A stretch of 64,000 nt of DNA from Bacteroidales bacterium (GTDB lineage: Bacteria; Bacteroidota; Bacteroidia; Bacteroidales; UBA7332): NCBI GenBank assembly GCA_028687995.1, contig JAQTZA010000005.1:124001-188000 (forward strand), in the 5' to 3' direction. Under the pieces are notes generated by a model. The model was not told the origin of the DNA. It was given only the letters and a program-made list of their open reading frames with translations, and did no database searches. Shown one piece after another: positions 1 through 8,389 of the stretch (the first letter of the stretch is position 1; the number at the start of each line of letters is the position of its first letter). The translations under genes and the position numbers were made by a program.

Positions 1-1
1 A

Positions 2-1735
2 TATTATGGTAGTGTTTCGGGTGGTGCTGATACATTTAACGGAACAAACGGTTCTGTAAATATCAATTACAACAGCAAAAAATGGGATTTGTATGCCAAT
101 GTAGGATATCGAAACAATACCATGGATATGACGGGCAGTACCAATCGAAATAATTGGAATTCAGATTTGACTAAGTTGTACAACCTCCAAAGCTCTACAA
201 ATGGATCTTTTGGTATGGGTGGCTTTTTCTCACGCTTTGGTGCGGCATATCATTTAACAGAAAAAGATTTAATCGGTACGAATTTGATGATTAATCGCTT
301 CAAACGAAATTCAGACACTCAGATTGATTACAAATCGACTTTGAATTTTGTAGAAGATACACCTTATAGTCGATTTGCCACAAACGATGGTAATTTCAAT
401 ATGAGCAGTTTGTCAATGGATTACACTCACACCTTTGATAAACCGGGACACGAATTGAAGGGTTCGGTAGAATACAACAAAATGCAAATCGATTTCAATA
501 ATCATGTAACTCAAAGCAATCAACTTTCGAATGAGCAGTTGATGGATTTGAACGGTGGTAGAAAAGAGTGGGAAGTGCAAGTGGATTATACCTATCCGAT
601 CAACAAGGTTTCGAAAATAGAGGCAGGCTTCAAAGGAGAATACAACGACAGAAGTAGCACCACAATTGCGAATGCAGTGAACAACATTGAACCAGATTTT
701 GCTCTCAACAATGAATTTGATAGCGGAGAAGACCGCAATTCGTTGTATCTCAATTATTCGAATAAGGTGAATAAAATGAGCTATCAACTTGGTTTGCGTG
801 GGGAATACAACCTTATGAAAAATACCTCTTATACATACGATTCCAACAAAAATCAAACCGTTACTCCATTCAATAAAGAGTATCCAGGACTTTATCCAAG
901 TCTTTTCATTAATTACGAATTACCAAAGAATAATGAGTTACAGTTGAACTATACGCGACGAATCAACCGACCACACGGTCGAACGATGAATCCATACCGC
1001 GATATCAGTGACTCAACGAACATCAGTTTTGGTAATCCTCAATTAAATCCAGAATACTCAAATTCCTTGGAGCTGAATCACATCAAAACGTGGGAAAATC
1101 ATACTCTTTCGTCATCTATTTATTATCGTACAACGTCCGATGTGATTCAACAAGTGAATTACATTCAGGATAATATCAAATATTCGACCAGTGTAAACAT
1201 TACCAATACCAAAGCAGCAGGGTTCGAATTTATTTTGAAAGATCGTTTTTTCAAGTTTATCGATTTGACATCGACGCTCAATCTTTACTATTCGAAACTT
1301 GATCCGTTTAATTACATTCAGACCCAATATGCAGGTTCCGAGAGTTTTGCCTGGACAGCTCGCACGATTCTCAATATGGGATTACCCAAAGGCTGGATGC
1401 TCCAATTGACGGGTGGTTATCAATCGAAGAAAACCATTGCACAAGGAGAAGTTTTACCCGATTGGGGAGCTGATGCGGGAATTCGTAAAATGTTCTTCAA
1501 TCGTAAGTTGAGCCTCAACCTGATGGCACGAGATATTTTCAATTCGCGCGAAAGTCGAATCAACTCCTTTGGAAACAACTATACCGACTATACCAAAAGC
1601 ATAATGGGCGGTAGAATGGTCGGCTTCTCGTTGACATATAACTTCGGCAACAACACGGCTCAGAAGAAAAAACAAGAGGTGAAACGCAACGATCAAAATG
1701 GAAACTCGGACATGATGAATGGTGGCGATTTCTAA
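2..1735 (+). CDS. Outer-membrane beta-barrel protein, TonB-dependent receptor type (5' truncated)
   Basis: The reading frame is open from base 2 and ends at TAA 1733-1735, so at least 577 C-terminal residues are present and the start lies outside the window. The visible part is a long run of alternating beta-strands rich in aromatic residues and Asn. It contains the family-typical stretch with NYTRRINRP, then MNPYRDISD, GNPQLNPEYSNSLELN, and a C-terminal strand ending near FSLTYNFGNN. This matches the Bacteroidota outer membrane protein beta-barrel family (OMP_b-brl_3), which normally has an N-terminal carboxypeptidase-like and plug region. The substrate cannot be read from this fragment. The C-terminal tail after the last strand (KKKQEVKRNDQNG and onward) is polar and short. 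A terminator follows directly. Confidence 0.85.
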   Translation, partial: YYGSVSGGADTFNGTNGSVNINYNSKKWDLYANVGYRNNTMDMTGSTNRNNWNSDLTKLYNLQSSTNGSFGMGGFFSRFGAAYHLTEKDLIGTNLMINRFKRNSDTQIDYKSTLNFVEDTPYSRFATNDGNFNMSSLSMDYTHTFDKPGHELKGSVEYNKMQIDFNNHVTQSNQLSNEQLMDLNGGRKEWEVQVDYTYPINKVSKIEAGFKGEYNDRSSTTIANAVNNIEPDFALNNEFDSGEDRNSLYLNYSNKVNKMSYQLGLRGEYNLMKNTSYTYDSNKNQTVTPFNKEYPGLYPSLFINYELPKNNELQLNYTRRINRPHGRTMNPYRDISDSTNISFGNPQLNPEYSNSLELNHIKTWENHTLSSSIYYRTTSDVIQQVNYIQDNIKYSTSVNITNTKAAGFEFILKDRFFKFIDLTSTLNLYYSKLDPFNYIQTQYAGSESFAWTARTILNMGLPKGWMLQLTGGYQSKKTIAQGEVLPDWGADAGIRKMFFNRKLSLNLMARDIFNSRESRINSFGNNYTDYTKSIMGGRMVGFSLTYNFGNNTAQKKKQEVKRNDQNGNSDMMNGGDF

Positions 1736-1758
1736 TCTATAACAGTAAAAATTTAGGG

Positions 1759-1799
1759 AAGGCATTTTTAATCGATGAGGATTGAGAATGCCTTTTTTT
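1759..1799 (+). terminator. Rho-independent terminator after the beta-barrel gene
   Basis: AAGGCATT (1759-1766) pairs with AATGCCTT (1787-1794) and is followed by a run of T. It lies 24 nt after the stop codon of the beta-barrel gene and before the cstA promoter. Confidence 0.7.
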
Positions 1800-1831
1800 G
1801 TAACTCATGGGTTCGTTTGAGTAATAATTTC

Positions 1832-1839
1832 TATTTTTG
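1832..1839 (+). promoter_or_regulatory. Putative Bacteroidota -7 box upstream of cstA
   Basis: TATTTTTG fits TAnnTTTG and lies 40 nt before the cstA ATG. A TTTG at 1816-1819 is too close to be a standard -33 box, so support is limited to the -7 element and position. Confidence 0.45.
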
Positions 1840-1879
1840 CCTTACATAAAATTCAAACATTTGGAAAACACAGACACGT

Positions 1880-3301
1880 ATGATTACATTTTTCGTATCG
1901 ATAGCAGCGCTTTTTTTAGGCTATAAATTCTATGGTCGTTTTGTTGAAAAAGTATTTGGAGTAGAGCCTGAACGCTCGACGCCTTGTATTGTTAATCCCG
2001 ATGGCGTTGATTATATTCCAATGCCCATGTGGAAACTATTCCTGATTCAGTTTCTCAATATTGCAGGTTTAGGTCCAATATTTGGAGCAGTGGCAGGTGC
2101 TATGTGGGGACCAGTCGCTTTTCTGTGGATAGTTTTCGGTTCTATTTTCGGCGGAGCGGTTCATGACTATTTTTCTGGTATGCTTTCTATTCGTCACAAT
2201 GGATTGAGTATCACCGAAATTGTTGGAATCTATTTGGGTAACAAAACCAAACAGTTTATGCGAGGATTCACCGTTTTGTTGATGGTGATTGTGGGAGCTG
2301 TTTTCATTATGGGACCTGCCAAAATAATGGCTGTTCTTACACCCGAATACCTTTCAATGACCTTTTGGATATGGGTTGTTTTTGCCTATTATGTGTTGGC
2401 AACATTGCTACCGATTGACAAAATTATTGGTAAAATTTATCCAGTTTTTGGATTTGCCCTTCTTTTTATGGCGTTTGGTCTCATTATTGCCTTGTTTGCT
2501 CAAGGTTACCAGATTCCTGAACTCACATTTTCCAGTATTCGAAACTTCCATGTGGACGGTGATAAATTCCCCATTTTCCCTATGATGTTTGTGAGCATTG
2601 CTTGCGGTGCCGTTTCTGGATTTCATGCTACACAATCGCCCCTGATGGCACGTTGCATGTCCAACGAAAAAGAGGGAAGGAGAGTTTTTTATGGTGCCAT
2701 GATAGTAGAAGGATTTGTCGCACTTATTTGGGCAGCCATTGGTATGAGTTTCTATGGTGGTGTTCCACAGTTGAATGAAATAATGACTGCGCATGGAAAT
2801 AATGCTGCTTATGTGGTGAATGAAATATCCAATTCGTTACTTGGAAAAGTCGGTGGAGCGTTGGCGCTGTTAGGCGTTGTGGCGGCTCCGATTACCACTG
2901 GTGATACTGCCTTTCGTAGTGCCCGACTCATTGTGGCTGACTTTCTGAAATACAAGCAAGGGCCAATCAAAAACCGTTTGTTTGTCAGTATTCCACTGTT
3001 CGCTGTTGGGTTTTTGTTGACACAAATCGATTTTGGTGTTATTTGGCGCTATTTTGCGTGGTCAAACCAAACTCTGTCGGTCATTGTGCTGTGGACGATT
3101 ACCGTTTATTTGGCGAAAGCACACAAGCTCTATTGGATCGCTTTGATTCCCGCACTGTTTATGACCGATGTCGTTTTCACTTATGTTTTAGTGGCGGCGG
3201 AAGGATTGAGTTTGCCGTGGAATCTCTCAATGATGATTAGCTCTGTGGTTGTTATAGTGAGCTTGATTGTGTTTTTACGTTGGGCAAAAAAGGTTTCCTA
3301 A
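1880..3301 (+). CDS. cstA: Carbon starvation protein CstA family transporter, short form
   Basis: This is a 473-residue polytopic membrane protein. The N-terminal half carries the CstA signature: GLGPIFGAVAGAMWGP near residue 63, then GSIFGGAVHDYFSGMLSIRHNG and later SGFHATQSPLMARC and TTGDTAFRSARL. Enterobacterial CstA/BtsT proteins are about 700 residues and are linked to peptide or pyruvate uptake under carbon limitation. This one ends after roughly 13 membrane segments and lacks the long C-terminal part, as other short-form members of the family do, so it is not judged a broken gene. The start is ATG 1880, with a -7 box 40 nt upstream. The gene is monocistronic by position. Substrate (pyruvate or a peptide) is inferred from the family only. 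Confidence 0.88.
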   Translation: MITFFVSIAALFLGYKFYGRFVEKVFGVEPERSTPCIVNPDGVDYIPMPMWKLFLIQFLNIAGLGPIFGAVAGAMWGPVAFLWIVFGSIFGGAVHDYFSGMLSIRHNGLSITEIVGIYLGNKTKQFMRGFTVLLMVIVGAVFIMGPAKIMAVLTPEYLSMTFWIWVVFAYYVLATLLPIDKIIGKIYPVFGFALLFMAFGLIIALFAQGYQIPELTFSSIRNFHVDGDKFPIFPMMFVSIACGAVSGFHATQSPLMARCMSNEKEGRRVFYGAMIVEGFVALIWAAIGMSFYGGVPQLNEIMTAHGNNAAYVVNEISNSLLGKVGGALALLGVVAAPITTGDTAFRSARLIVADFLKYKQGPIKNRLFVSIPLFAVGFLLTQIDFGVIWRYFAWSNQTLSVIVLWTITVYLAKAHKLYWIALIPALFMTDVVFTYVLVAAEGLSLPWNLSMMISSVVVIVSLIVFLRWAKKVS

Positions 3302-3338
3302 CGATAGACTTCGTTCTACTTATTTTTATGTTAAAAAA

Positions 3339-3369
3339 TTTGCTTCACTGCTCAAATGAAATATCTTTG
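3339..3369 (+). promoter_or_regulatory. Bacteroidota sigma-ABfr-type promoter of the GNAT gene
   Basis: TTTG at 3339-3342 and TATCTTTG at 3362-3369 are separated by 19 nt, matching the TTTG/TAnnTTTG consensus. The ATG at 3390 follows after 20 nt. This argues against starting the protein at the in-frame GTG 3369, which overlaps the -7 box. Confidence 0.65.
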
Positions 3370-3389
3370 TGCAACTAAAATTAACACCT

Positions 3390-4523
3390 ATGGCAATTAC
3401 TATTCGACCAGTCTCAGGCAAAAAAGAGATGAAACAATTTGTGAAGTTCAGAATTGACATGTATAAAAATTCTCCGTATGCCATTCCGCCACTCTATATG
3501 GATGATCTCACGACATTGGATCCCAAAAAAAATCCGGCTTTCGAGTTTTGCGAAGCGCAATGTTTTATGGCATTCGACAACGACAAGCCGGTGGGTCGAA
3601 TCTGTGCCATGATCAATCACCGTGCCAACGAGGTATGGAAAACCAAGAGTGGACGATTCGGTTTTGTAGATTTTATCGACAACATGGAGGTTTCGAGCGC
3701 TTTATTTGGCGAAGCCGAATCGTGGGCAAAAGCCAAAGGCATGGATCATATTCACGGACCATTGGGATTCACCGATTTCGATCAAGAGGGAATGCTCATT
3801 GAGGGCTATTATCAGATTGGGACGATGGCAACCATATACAACCATCCCTATTATGTGACGCATATCGAAAAGCTTGGCTATGCAAAAGATGCCGATTGGG
3901 TGGAGTATAAAATCTTTATACCAGACGCCATTCCCGAAAAACACAAACGTATATCGGAGATTGTAATGAAAAAATACAACCTACGAATCTTGAAATACAA
4001 AAGCCCGAGCAAATTAATCAAAGATGGATATGGCCAAAAGCTATTTGATTTGGTGAACGTATCGTATGCGCACTTGTATGGATTTACACCGCTCACTCAA
4101 CCACAAATCGACTACTACATCAAGCTCTATATCTCGATGTTGAATCCCGATTTTCTAACCATGATTGTGAACGAGAACGACGACTTGGTAGGAATGGGAG
4201 TCGCTATGCCTTCGCTGGCTGTTGCATTGCAAAAAGCCAAAGGCAATTTGATGCCGTTAGGTTTTCTACATCTCTTGAAAGCCCTCAAAATGAAGAATCC
4301 CGTAGTGGATCTATTGCTTATTGCCGTTCGAGCCGATTACCAAGGCAAAGGCGTGAACGCCTTGATGTTCTACGACCTCATTCCGCACTTTATTAAAGCC
4401 GGAGTAGTATATGCCGAAAGCAATCCCGAATTGGTGGAGAACGAGAAAGTACAATCGCAATGGGAGTATTTCGAACACGTCAATCACAAACGAAGACGTG
4501 CTTATATTAAAGAGTTGAAATAG
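3390..4523 (+). CDS. GNAT-fold N-acetyltransferase-like protein
   Basis: The 377-residue cytosolic protein begins MAITIRPVSGKKEM. Two GNAT-like regions can be seen. The N-terminal one has CFMAFDNDKPVGRICAMINHRAN. The C-terminal one has LLLIAVRADYQGKGVNALMFYDL, a good match to the acetyl-CoA binding loop (QxxGKG variant), followed by AESNPELVENEKVQ. Such double-domain GNAT proteins of about 380 residues occur widely in Bacteroidota without an assigned substrate. An in-frame GTG at 3369 would add seven residues but lies inside the promoter, so ATG 3390 is chosen. A lipoprotein gene starts 3 nt after the stop, suggesting co-transcription. Confidence 0.75.
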   Translation: MAITIRPVSGKKEMKQFVKFRIDMYKNSPYAIPPLYMDDLTTLDPKKNPAFEFCEAQCFMAFDNDKPVGRICAMINHRANEVWKTKSGRFGFVDFIDNMEVSSALFGEAESWAKAKGMDHIHGPLGFTDFDQEGMLIEGYYQIGTMATIYNHPYYVTHIEKLGYAKDADWVEYKIFIPDAIPEKHKRISEIVMKKYNLRILKYKSPSKLIKDGYGQKLFDLVNVSYAHLYGFTPLTQPQIDYYIKLYISMLNPDFLTMIVNENDDLVGMGVAMPSLAVALQKAKGNLMPLGFLHLLKALKMKNPVVDLLLIAVRADYQGKGVNALMFYDLIPHFIKAGVVYAESNPELVENEKVQSQWEYFEHVNHKRRRAYIKELK

Positions 4524-4526
4524 AGG

Positions 4527-5171
4527 ATGTCAAGAATTTGGGTTTTAGGAGTGTCACTTTCATTACTATTATTTGCTTGTGCAAACAAAGAACGTGTTCA
4601 GGAGCAACATAATACAGAATTGACTTTCCCAATCGAAGAAATTCGAAATAGATGCATCAAACGTCAATTGCATTATGATGTTAATTCGTTGAATCTATCC
4701 GATTACAAGCCTATCGACTCCATTTTCTTTAAAAGATGGTTTGATAGGAGGTCAATAAACTTCATTAAATACGAACCTATACGTTTTGACAAATATAGCA
4801 GATACTACTTTTTTGATTATAAAGAATTAGATAAACTAGTCTTGTTTTCTATCATTTATAATGATGAAATAGGGTACACTTCAATCTATCATTTTACGTA
4901 TGATAAAGCCAAAAATAGAATCGTGCAAACAGATTTAATCGCCGAAACAGGAGGTGATGGAGGAGAATCTAGTTGGAATATTTTAGACTACAATCAAGCT
5001 GGCGATCGATTGAAAATAACCAGTGTTTCAACTTATGATGAAGATTACAAACAAGGCTATACCCACCAATACGATTCAATTATTTCAACGGTTGAATTTG
5101 GTAATTTGCGAACAAAATACAAAAATATTAGCTCCGTTTCGAGAGTAGATACAATCAGAGAAAACCTCTAA
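4527..5171 (+). CDS. Orphan lipoprotein
   Basis: The 214-residue protein has a classical lipoprotein signal: a hydrophobic stretch ending LLFAC with the lipidated Cys at residue 18. The mature part (NKERVQEQHN and onward) is polar and rich in Asp, Tyr and Lys, with no motif I recognise. The gene starts 3 nt after the GNAT stop codon and is more AT-rich than that gene. It begins a run of small AT-rich genes for envelope proteins (4527-6617). No function can be assigned. Localisation to the inner or outer membrane periplasmic face is inferred from the signal. Confidence 0.7.
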   Translation: MSRIWVLGVSLSLLLFACANKERVQEQHNTELTFPIEEIRNRCIKRQLHYDVNSLNLSDYKPIDSIFFKRWFDRRSINFIKYEPIRFDKYSRYYFFDYKELDKLVLFSIIYNDEIGYTSIYHFTYDKAKNRIVQTDLIAETGGDGGESSWNILDYNQAGDRLKITSVSTYDEDYKQGYTHQYDSIISTVEFGNLRTKYKNISSVSRVDTIRENL

Positions 5172-5217
5172 CTCGCGCTATTTGGATGGTTAGGTATCAT
5201 TATAAACCCGATACAGC

Positions 5218-5559
5218 ATGAAAATTAAAGTGCCAAATTGGATTAAGATAACTTGGATTATTGTATTACCAGGATTATTAATCTTTATGAATCAGATTTC
5301 TTACGAAATTTTATACTTGAACTATAAAATTGTACCTTTTATGATTGGACTTCCTCACATTGATGCAAATCCGACACTAGGTATTTTTATGATTGTTTCC
5401 TACTTCGCTTCGATTCTTTGGATTATAATTTATACTATTTGGATGGTTCTAATTTTGAAAGAAAGGAAGAAACTCATAGTTTCATGGATTTATATTTCGA
5501 CAGTTTTAATAGTATTGTATATTGATTTACTTGCCCCCTTATTACAGCTTTTATTTTGA
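5218..5559 (+). CDS. Small integral membrane protein of unknown function
   Basis: The 113-residue protein has three predicted membrane helices (about residues 9-29, 53-79 and 86-111) joined by short basic loops such as KERKK. There is no recognisable family motif. It sits 46 nt after the orphan lipoprotein gene on the same strand and is followed closely by another small secreted protein. The coding sequence is AT-rich. The ATG at 5218 is the first Met in a frame that stays open to TGA 5557-5559. Confidence 0.55.
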   Translation: MKIKVPNWIKITWIIVLPGLLIFMNQISYEILYLNYKIVPFMIGLPHIDANPTLGIFMIVSYFASILWIIIYTIWMVLILKERKKLIVSWIYISTVLIVLYIDLLAPLLQLLF

Positions 5560-5624
5560 CAGATAATTTGAAAATTCAGGATATTTATTTTGCCCCAAAT
5601 GCGTGCCAGTCTAGGGCCAATTAT

Positions 5625-6158
5625 ATGCAGAAAATGAAGATTATTGCATTTACATTGACTTTTTTTATTATTCAATTTGGATATGGAATAGCTCAGAATG
5701 TAGCCTATAAGCATAATATTGATGAGATGTCTAAGAACTTAAAAATGGAAATTTCATCTGACAATTCACTTTATGAACAAAGAGACACCATTTTTATAAA
5801 ATATAAAATTACTAATATATCTAAGACCAATCAAACAATTATATTGAAAGACTATTGGGGTTTTCCTAAGGGAATGACTATATCTATTCGCAATCAAAAG
5901 GATTCGAGTATCTGCAAATTTCCGACTAAACACATTTTATCATCGCAACTTTACACAGAAAGGCAATGGAAAGAATTTGAACGGACTATTGAACCAGGTA
6001 AGTCAATTGCAGGAATTGTAAAATTGCAGGAGATTCCTGTATTTATAGACGAGATTAAAGACGGAATGCTACCAATTGATTGTTATAATATTTGCCTGTC
6101 TTTTTTAGGATTGACTTCGAATAAATTAATAATTAATATTGAAAAATATCCTTTTTAG
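5625..6158 (+). CDS. Secreted protein of unknown function
   Basis: The protein of about 177 residues starts MQKMKIIAFTLTFFIIQFG and has a signal peptide ending near GIAQ. A second ATG at 5634 would give a slightly shorter, equally good signal. An earlier TTG at 5556 is open but would bury the signal peptide and is rejected. The mature part (residues 40-130) has strand-rich text such as YKITNISKTNQTIILKDYW and EPGKSIAGIVKL, which suggests an immunoglobulin-like beta-sandwich. That is an inference. AT-rich, same strand as its two upstream neighbours. Confidence 0.55.
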   Translation: MQKMKIIAFTLTFFIIQFGYGIAQNVAYKHNIDEMSKNLKMEISSDNSLYEQRDTIFIKYKITNISKTNQTIILKDYWGFPKGMTISIRNQKDSSICKFPTKHILSSQLYTERQWKEFERTIEPGKSIAGIVKLQEIPVFIDEIKDGMLPIDCYNICLSFLGLTSNKLIINIEKYPF

Positions 6159-6173
6159 CACCAAACCCACGAG

Positions 6174-6209
6174 CCTTTTATTAATGAGTTCGCAACTTGC
6201 GATAAAAGG
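6174..6209. terminator. Putative bidirectional terminator between convergent genes
   Basis: CCTTTTAT (6174-6181) pairs with ATAAAAGG (6202-6209), with a further internal CGCAA/TTGCG stem. It sits between the plus-strand secreted protein gene and the minus-strand membrane protein gene. Confidence 0.4.
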
Positions 6210-6215
6210 GGCATC

Positions 6216-6617
6216 TCAAATGTTTTTCTTATAGTATTTTAAATTAAAAATAATTCCAATCCAACATAGTATCATTAATGCAAATTGCCCAAAAATATCT
6301 TTATCAATCACTCTCCAATTAAAGATCGAGATAGGATTAATAAATATGTAAGTATAAAACAAAAGACCATCGCATAAAATCAAGGTAGGAAGTAACATAT
6401 AAATAATCACTTTTGATTTCACGAGAGGTGTATTCTTTTCACCAAAGTTTCTTCTATACAAGGATAAAATATAAATGCCCGCTGAAAGAAATAAGAATGC
6501 TGCGTTTAGAATAACAAAATCAAAAGGTTTGTAATATAATGAAATGACGAAAGCCAATAAAGAGCAAATAAAACAACCAATAGCAAACAGAAAATAATTG
6601 AATTTTATTGATCCCAT
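6216..6617 (-). CDS. Small four-helix membrane protein of unknown function
   Basis: The 133-residue protein is almost entirely hydrophobic. Four predicted membrane helices (about residues 7-27, 31-53, 68-90 and 110-126) are separated by short loops, with a basic C-terminus (LKYYKKN). No known signature was found. The start at 6617 is an ATG. The gene is AT-rich like the three plus-strand genes it faces, and it is convergent with them. Function unknown. Confidence 0.5.
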   Translation of the reverse strand: MGSIKFNYFLFAIGCFICSLLAFVISLYYKPFDFVILNAAFLFLSAGIYILSLYRRNFGEKNTPLVKSKVIIYMLLPTLILCDGLLFYTYIFINPISIFNWRVIDKDIFGQFALMILCWIGIIFNLKYYKKNI

Positions 6618-6775
6618 ATTTTTTATCTGTATTTGTTCATATTTTCAAGGCTAACCTGTCACATCAGATTTACCACACAATAATGCTACACGCTAGTGAG
6701 AAACAGCATTCACTGGAGGTAATTGCCATCTAACTTACTGCTATTATAAGAAGCTTTATCAAAAAAACAATTCCC

Positions 6776-7195
6776 TTACGCCTTATTCTTAAAAACCAGT
6801 GCGAAAAGTTTCATCTGTTTGATCATCGAGACTAGACCATTGGAGCGGGTTGGTGAAAGGTGTTCTTTGAGTCCGATTCTTTCGATAAAGAAGAGATCAT
6901 TCTCCAGAATTTCATCCGGCGTGTGTCCCGAGAGTACTTTCACGAGCAAAGAGACGATCCCTTTTACGATTACCGCATCGCTTTCGGCGGTATAGATTAC
7001 CTTTCCATCCACGTAATCGGCTTGCAACCACACCCGGCTTTGGCATCCTTCGATGAGGTTTTGTGGGACTTTGTATTTCTCGTCTAACGGAGCAAGCGAG
7101 TTTCCGAGGTCGATAATCAGTTGATATTTGTCCATCCAATCGTCGAAGATTGAAAATTCGTCGATAATTTCTTCTTGTATTTCGTTGATAGTCAT
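6776..7195 (-). CDS. sufE: SufE-family cysteine desulfuration protein
   Basis: The 139-residue protein matches SufE along its full length: the N-terminal FDDWMDKYQLIIDLG, then LIEGCQSRVWL with the sulfur-accepting Cys at residue 51 (the same number as in E. coli SufE), and HLSPTRSNGLVSMIKQMK near the C-terminus. SufE takes persulfide sulfur from a SufS-type cysteine desulfurase and passes it to the SUF scaffold for Fe-S cluster assembly in the cytosol. No suf genes adjoin it here. A cyclotransferase gene lies upstream on the same strand, separated by a repeat-like spacer. ATG at 7195. Confidence 0.9.
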   Translation of the reverse strand: MTINEIQEEIIDEFSIFDDWMDKYQLIIDLGNSLAPLDEKYKVPQNLIEGCQSRVWLQADYVDGKVIYTAESDAVIVKGIVSLLVKVLSGHTPDEILENDLFFIERIGLKEHLSPTRSNGLVSMIKQMKLFALVFKNKA

Positions 7196-7204
7196 GTTTT
7201 CTAG

Positions 7205-7275
7205 TTATGAGTTGTGAATTATGAATTATTAGTCGTTCCGTAGCACATTGGCATATTGATTAATTGGCACATTGA
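7205..7275. repeat. Dispersed low-complexity repeat (TGAATTATGAATTATT and GGCACATTG units)
   Basis: The spacer contains TTATGAGTTGTGAATTATGAATTATT and then CACATTGGCATATTGATTAATTGGCACATT in fragments. The same vocabulary (GTGCCAAT, GACTTATAAC) recurs in three other intergenic spots of this window: 14860-14975, 17489-17518 and 55285-55347. Confidence 0.5.
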
Positions 7276-7276
7276 A

Positions 7277-8263
7277 TCATTTTTCGCTATACACCACTTC
7301 GGCAATCGTTTGTCCCACAGCTTTGAGTGCTGGTTTGGCAATGTTTCGCATCGTATCGTCGAGTGTGTGCCAATGCGCCGGAAATCCCTGACGAGATTGG
7401 GGATCGTAATTGATAATATCTACACACGGTATGTTTGCCAATCGATTGACATACACATGGTCGTCGGTGATGTAACCACCTTGTCCGTTTTTGAAATATT
7501 GACCGTATCCAATTGTCTGACCAGTTGCCCAGACTTTATCGGTAACACTGCCGGCATACTCCACCGAAACAGCATCTTTGTAGAACATGGCATTACCAGC
7601 GCCTACCATATCAAGCAAAATGCCGAAGCGCGCTTTGTATCCCGGAATGTGCAGATTCTTCGCCCAATATTGTGTTCCGAGGCACCAATCATCTTCCGAT
7701 TGATTGCCTTTGAAGAAATAGGGCGCACCCGTATCTTCTGCATCGACAAATAGAATATCGATACCGATGTTGGGTTTCTTGATCGAAATCATTCGAGCCA
7801 CTTCTAGTAAAACTCCTACACCACTGGCGCCATCGTCAACACCCAAAACCGGCGTTTTGTGGTTGGCTTTGTTGGGGTCGTTATCGGCAAACGGACGCGA
7901 ATCCCAATGCGAGAGAAGCAGGATGCGGTCGGGTTTCTCAATGTTGTACGACCCAATGATGTTGCAAGCTTTTAGTTTGGTTCCATCGAAATTGGTTAGA
8001 GTCGCTTTTTGCTCAATCACCGTTGCCCCAAACCGTTTCAATTCGCTGGATAGGTAATTGGCGCAATCATCGTGCGCCTTTGTGTTGGGAACGCGTGGCC
8101 CAAAAAGGCTCTGCTTTTCTACATATACATACGCACTGTCTGCATTGAAATCGGGTGCAACTCGGACGACTGATTGAGTCGATGCAACAGGTTTAGAGGA
8201 TTGACCAGTTGTGCAACAACTTAAGGAAATGAGCGCAAGTATAAGGGCGAAAATATGCTTCAT
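7277..8263 (-). CDS. Glutaminyl-peptide cyclotransferase (M28 fold), lipoprotein
   Basis: The 328-residue protein starts MKHIFALILALISLSCC, a lipoprotein signal with Cys at about residue 16. The M28/QC zinc motifs are in order: LLLSHWDSRPFADND, LGVDDGASGVGVLLEVAR, FVDAEDTG and YITDDHVYVN, followed by the QC-typical HWHTLDDTM. This family cyclises N-terminal Gln to pyroglutamate on exported proteins and is well represented in Bacteroidota, where signal peptidase often exposes an N-terminal Gln. Several predicted cleavage sites in this window also end in AQ. A TTG start ten codons upstream (8293) is rejected because ATG 8263 begins the signal peptide. An M28 aminopeptidase is the alternative reading. 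Confidence 0.82.
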   Translation of the reverse strand: MKHIFALILALISLSCCTTGQSSKPVASTQSVVRVAPDFNADSAYVYVEKQSLFGPRVPNTKAHDDCANYLSSELKRFGATVIEQKATLTNFDGTKLKACNIIGSYNIEKPDRILLLSHWDSRPFADNDPNKANHKTPVLGVDDGASGVGVLLEVARMISIKKPNIGIDILFVDAEDTGAPYFFKGNQSEDDWCLGTQYWAKNLHIPGYKARFGILLDMVGAGNAMFYKDAVSVEYAGSVTDKVWATGQTIGYGQYFKNGQGGYITDDHVYVNRLANIPCVDIINYDPQSRQGFPAHWHTLDDTMRNIAKPALKAVGQTIAEVVYSEK

Positions 8264-8339
8264 CTTTGGTTTATTATCATTTTCAAGCTTCAAAAGTACA
8301 AAACCGAATGCGATTCCCCAAAGTTATTCAATATTTTAA

Positions 8340-8347
8340 TAGATTTG
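8340..8347 (+). promoter_or_regulatory. Putative -7 box for folP
   Basis: TAGATTTG fits TAnnTTTG and lies 42 nt before the folP ATG. I do not see a clear TTTG box 19-21 nt upstream, so this is tentative. Confidence 0.35.
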
Positions 8348-8389
8348 CATGAGTAAATTTGTTGTTAAGAAATTAGATTCTAGTACTGT

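Noticed and set aside
1880..3301. cstA as a truncated pseudogene
   Set aside because: The frame is intact, all N-terminal motifs are present and the shorter form is a known variant of the family.
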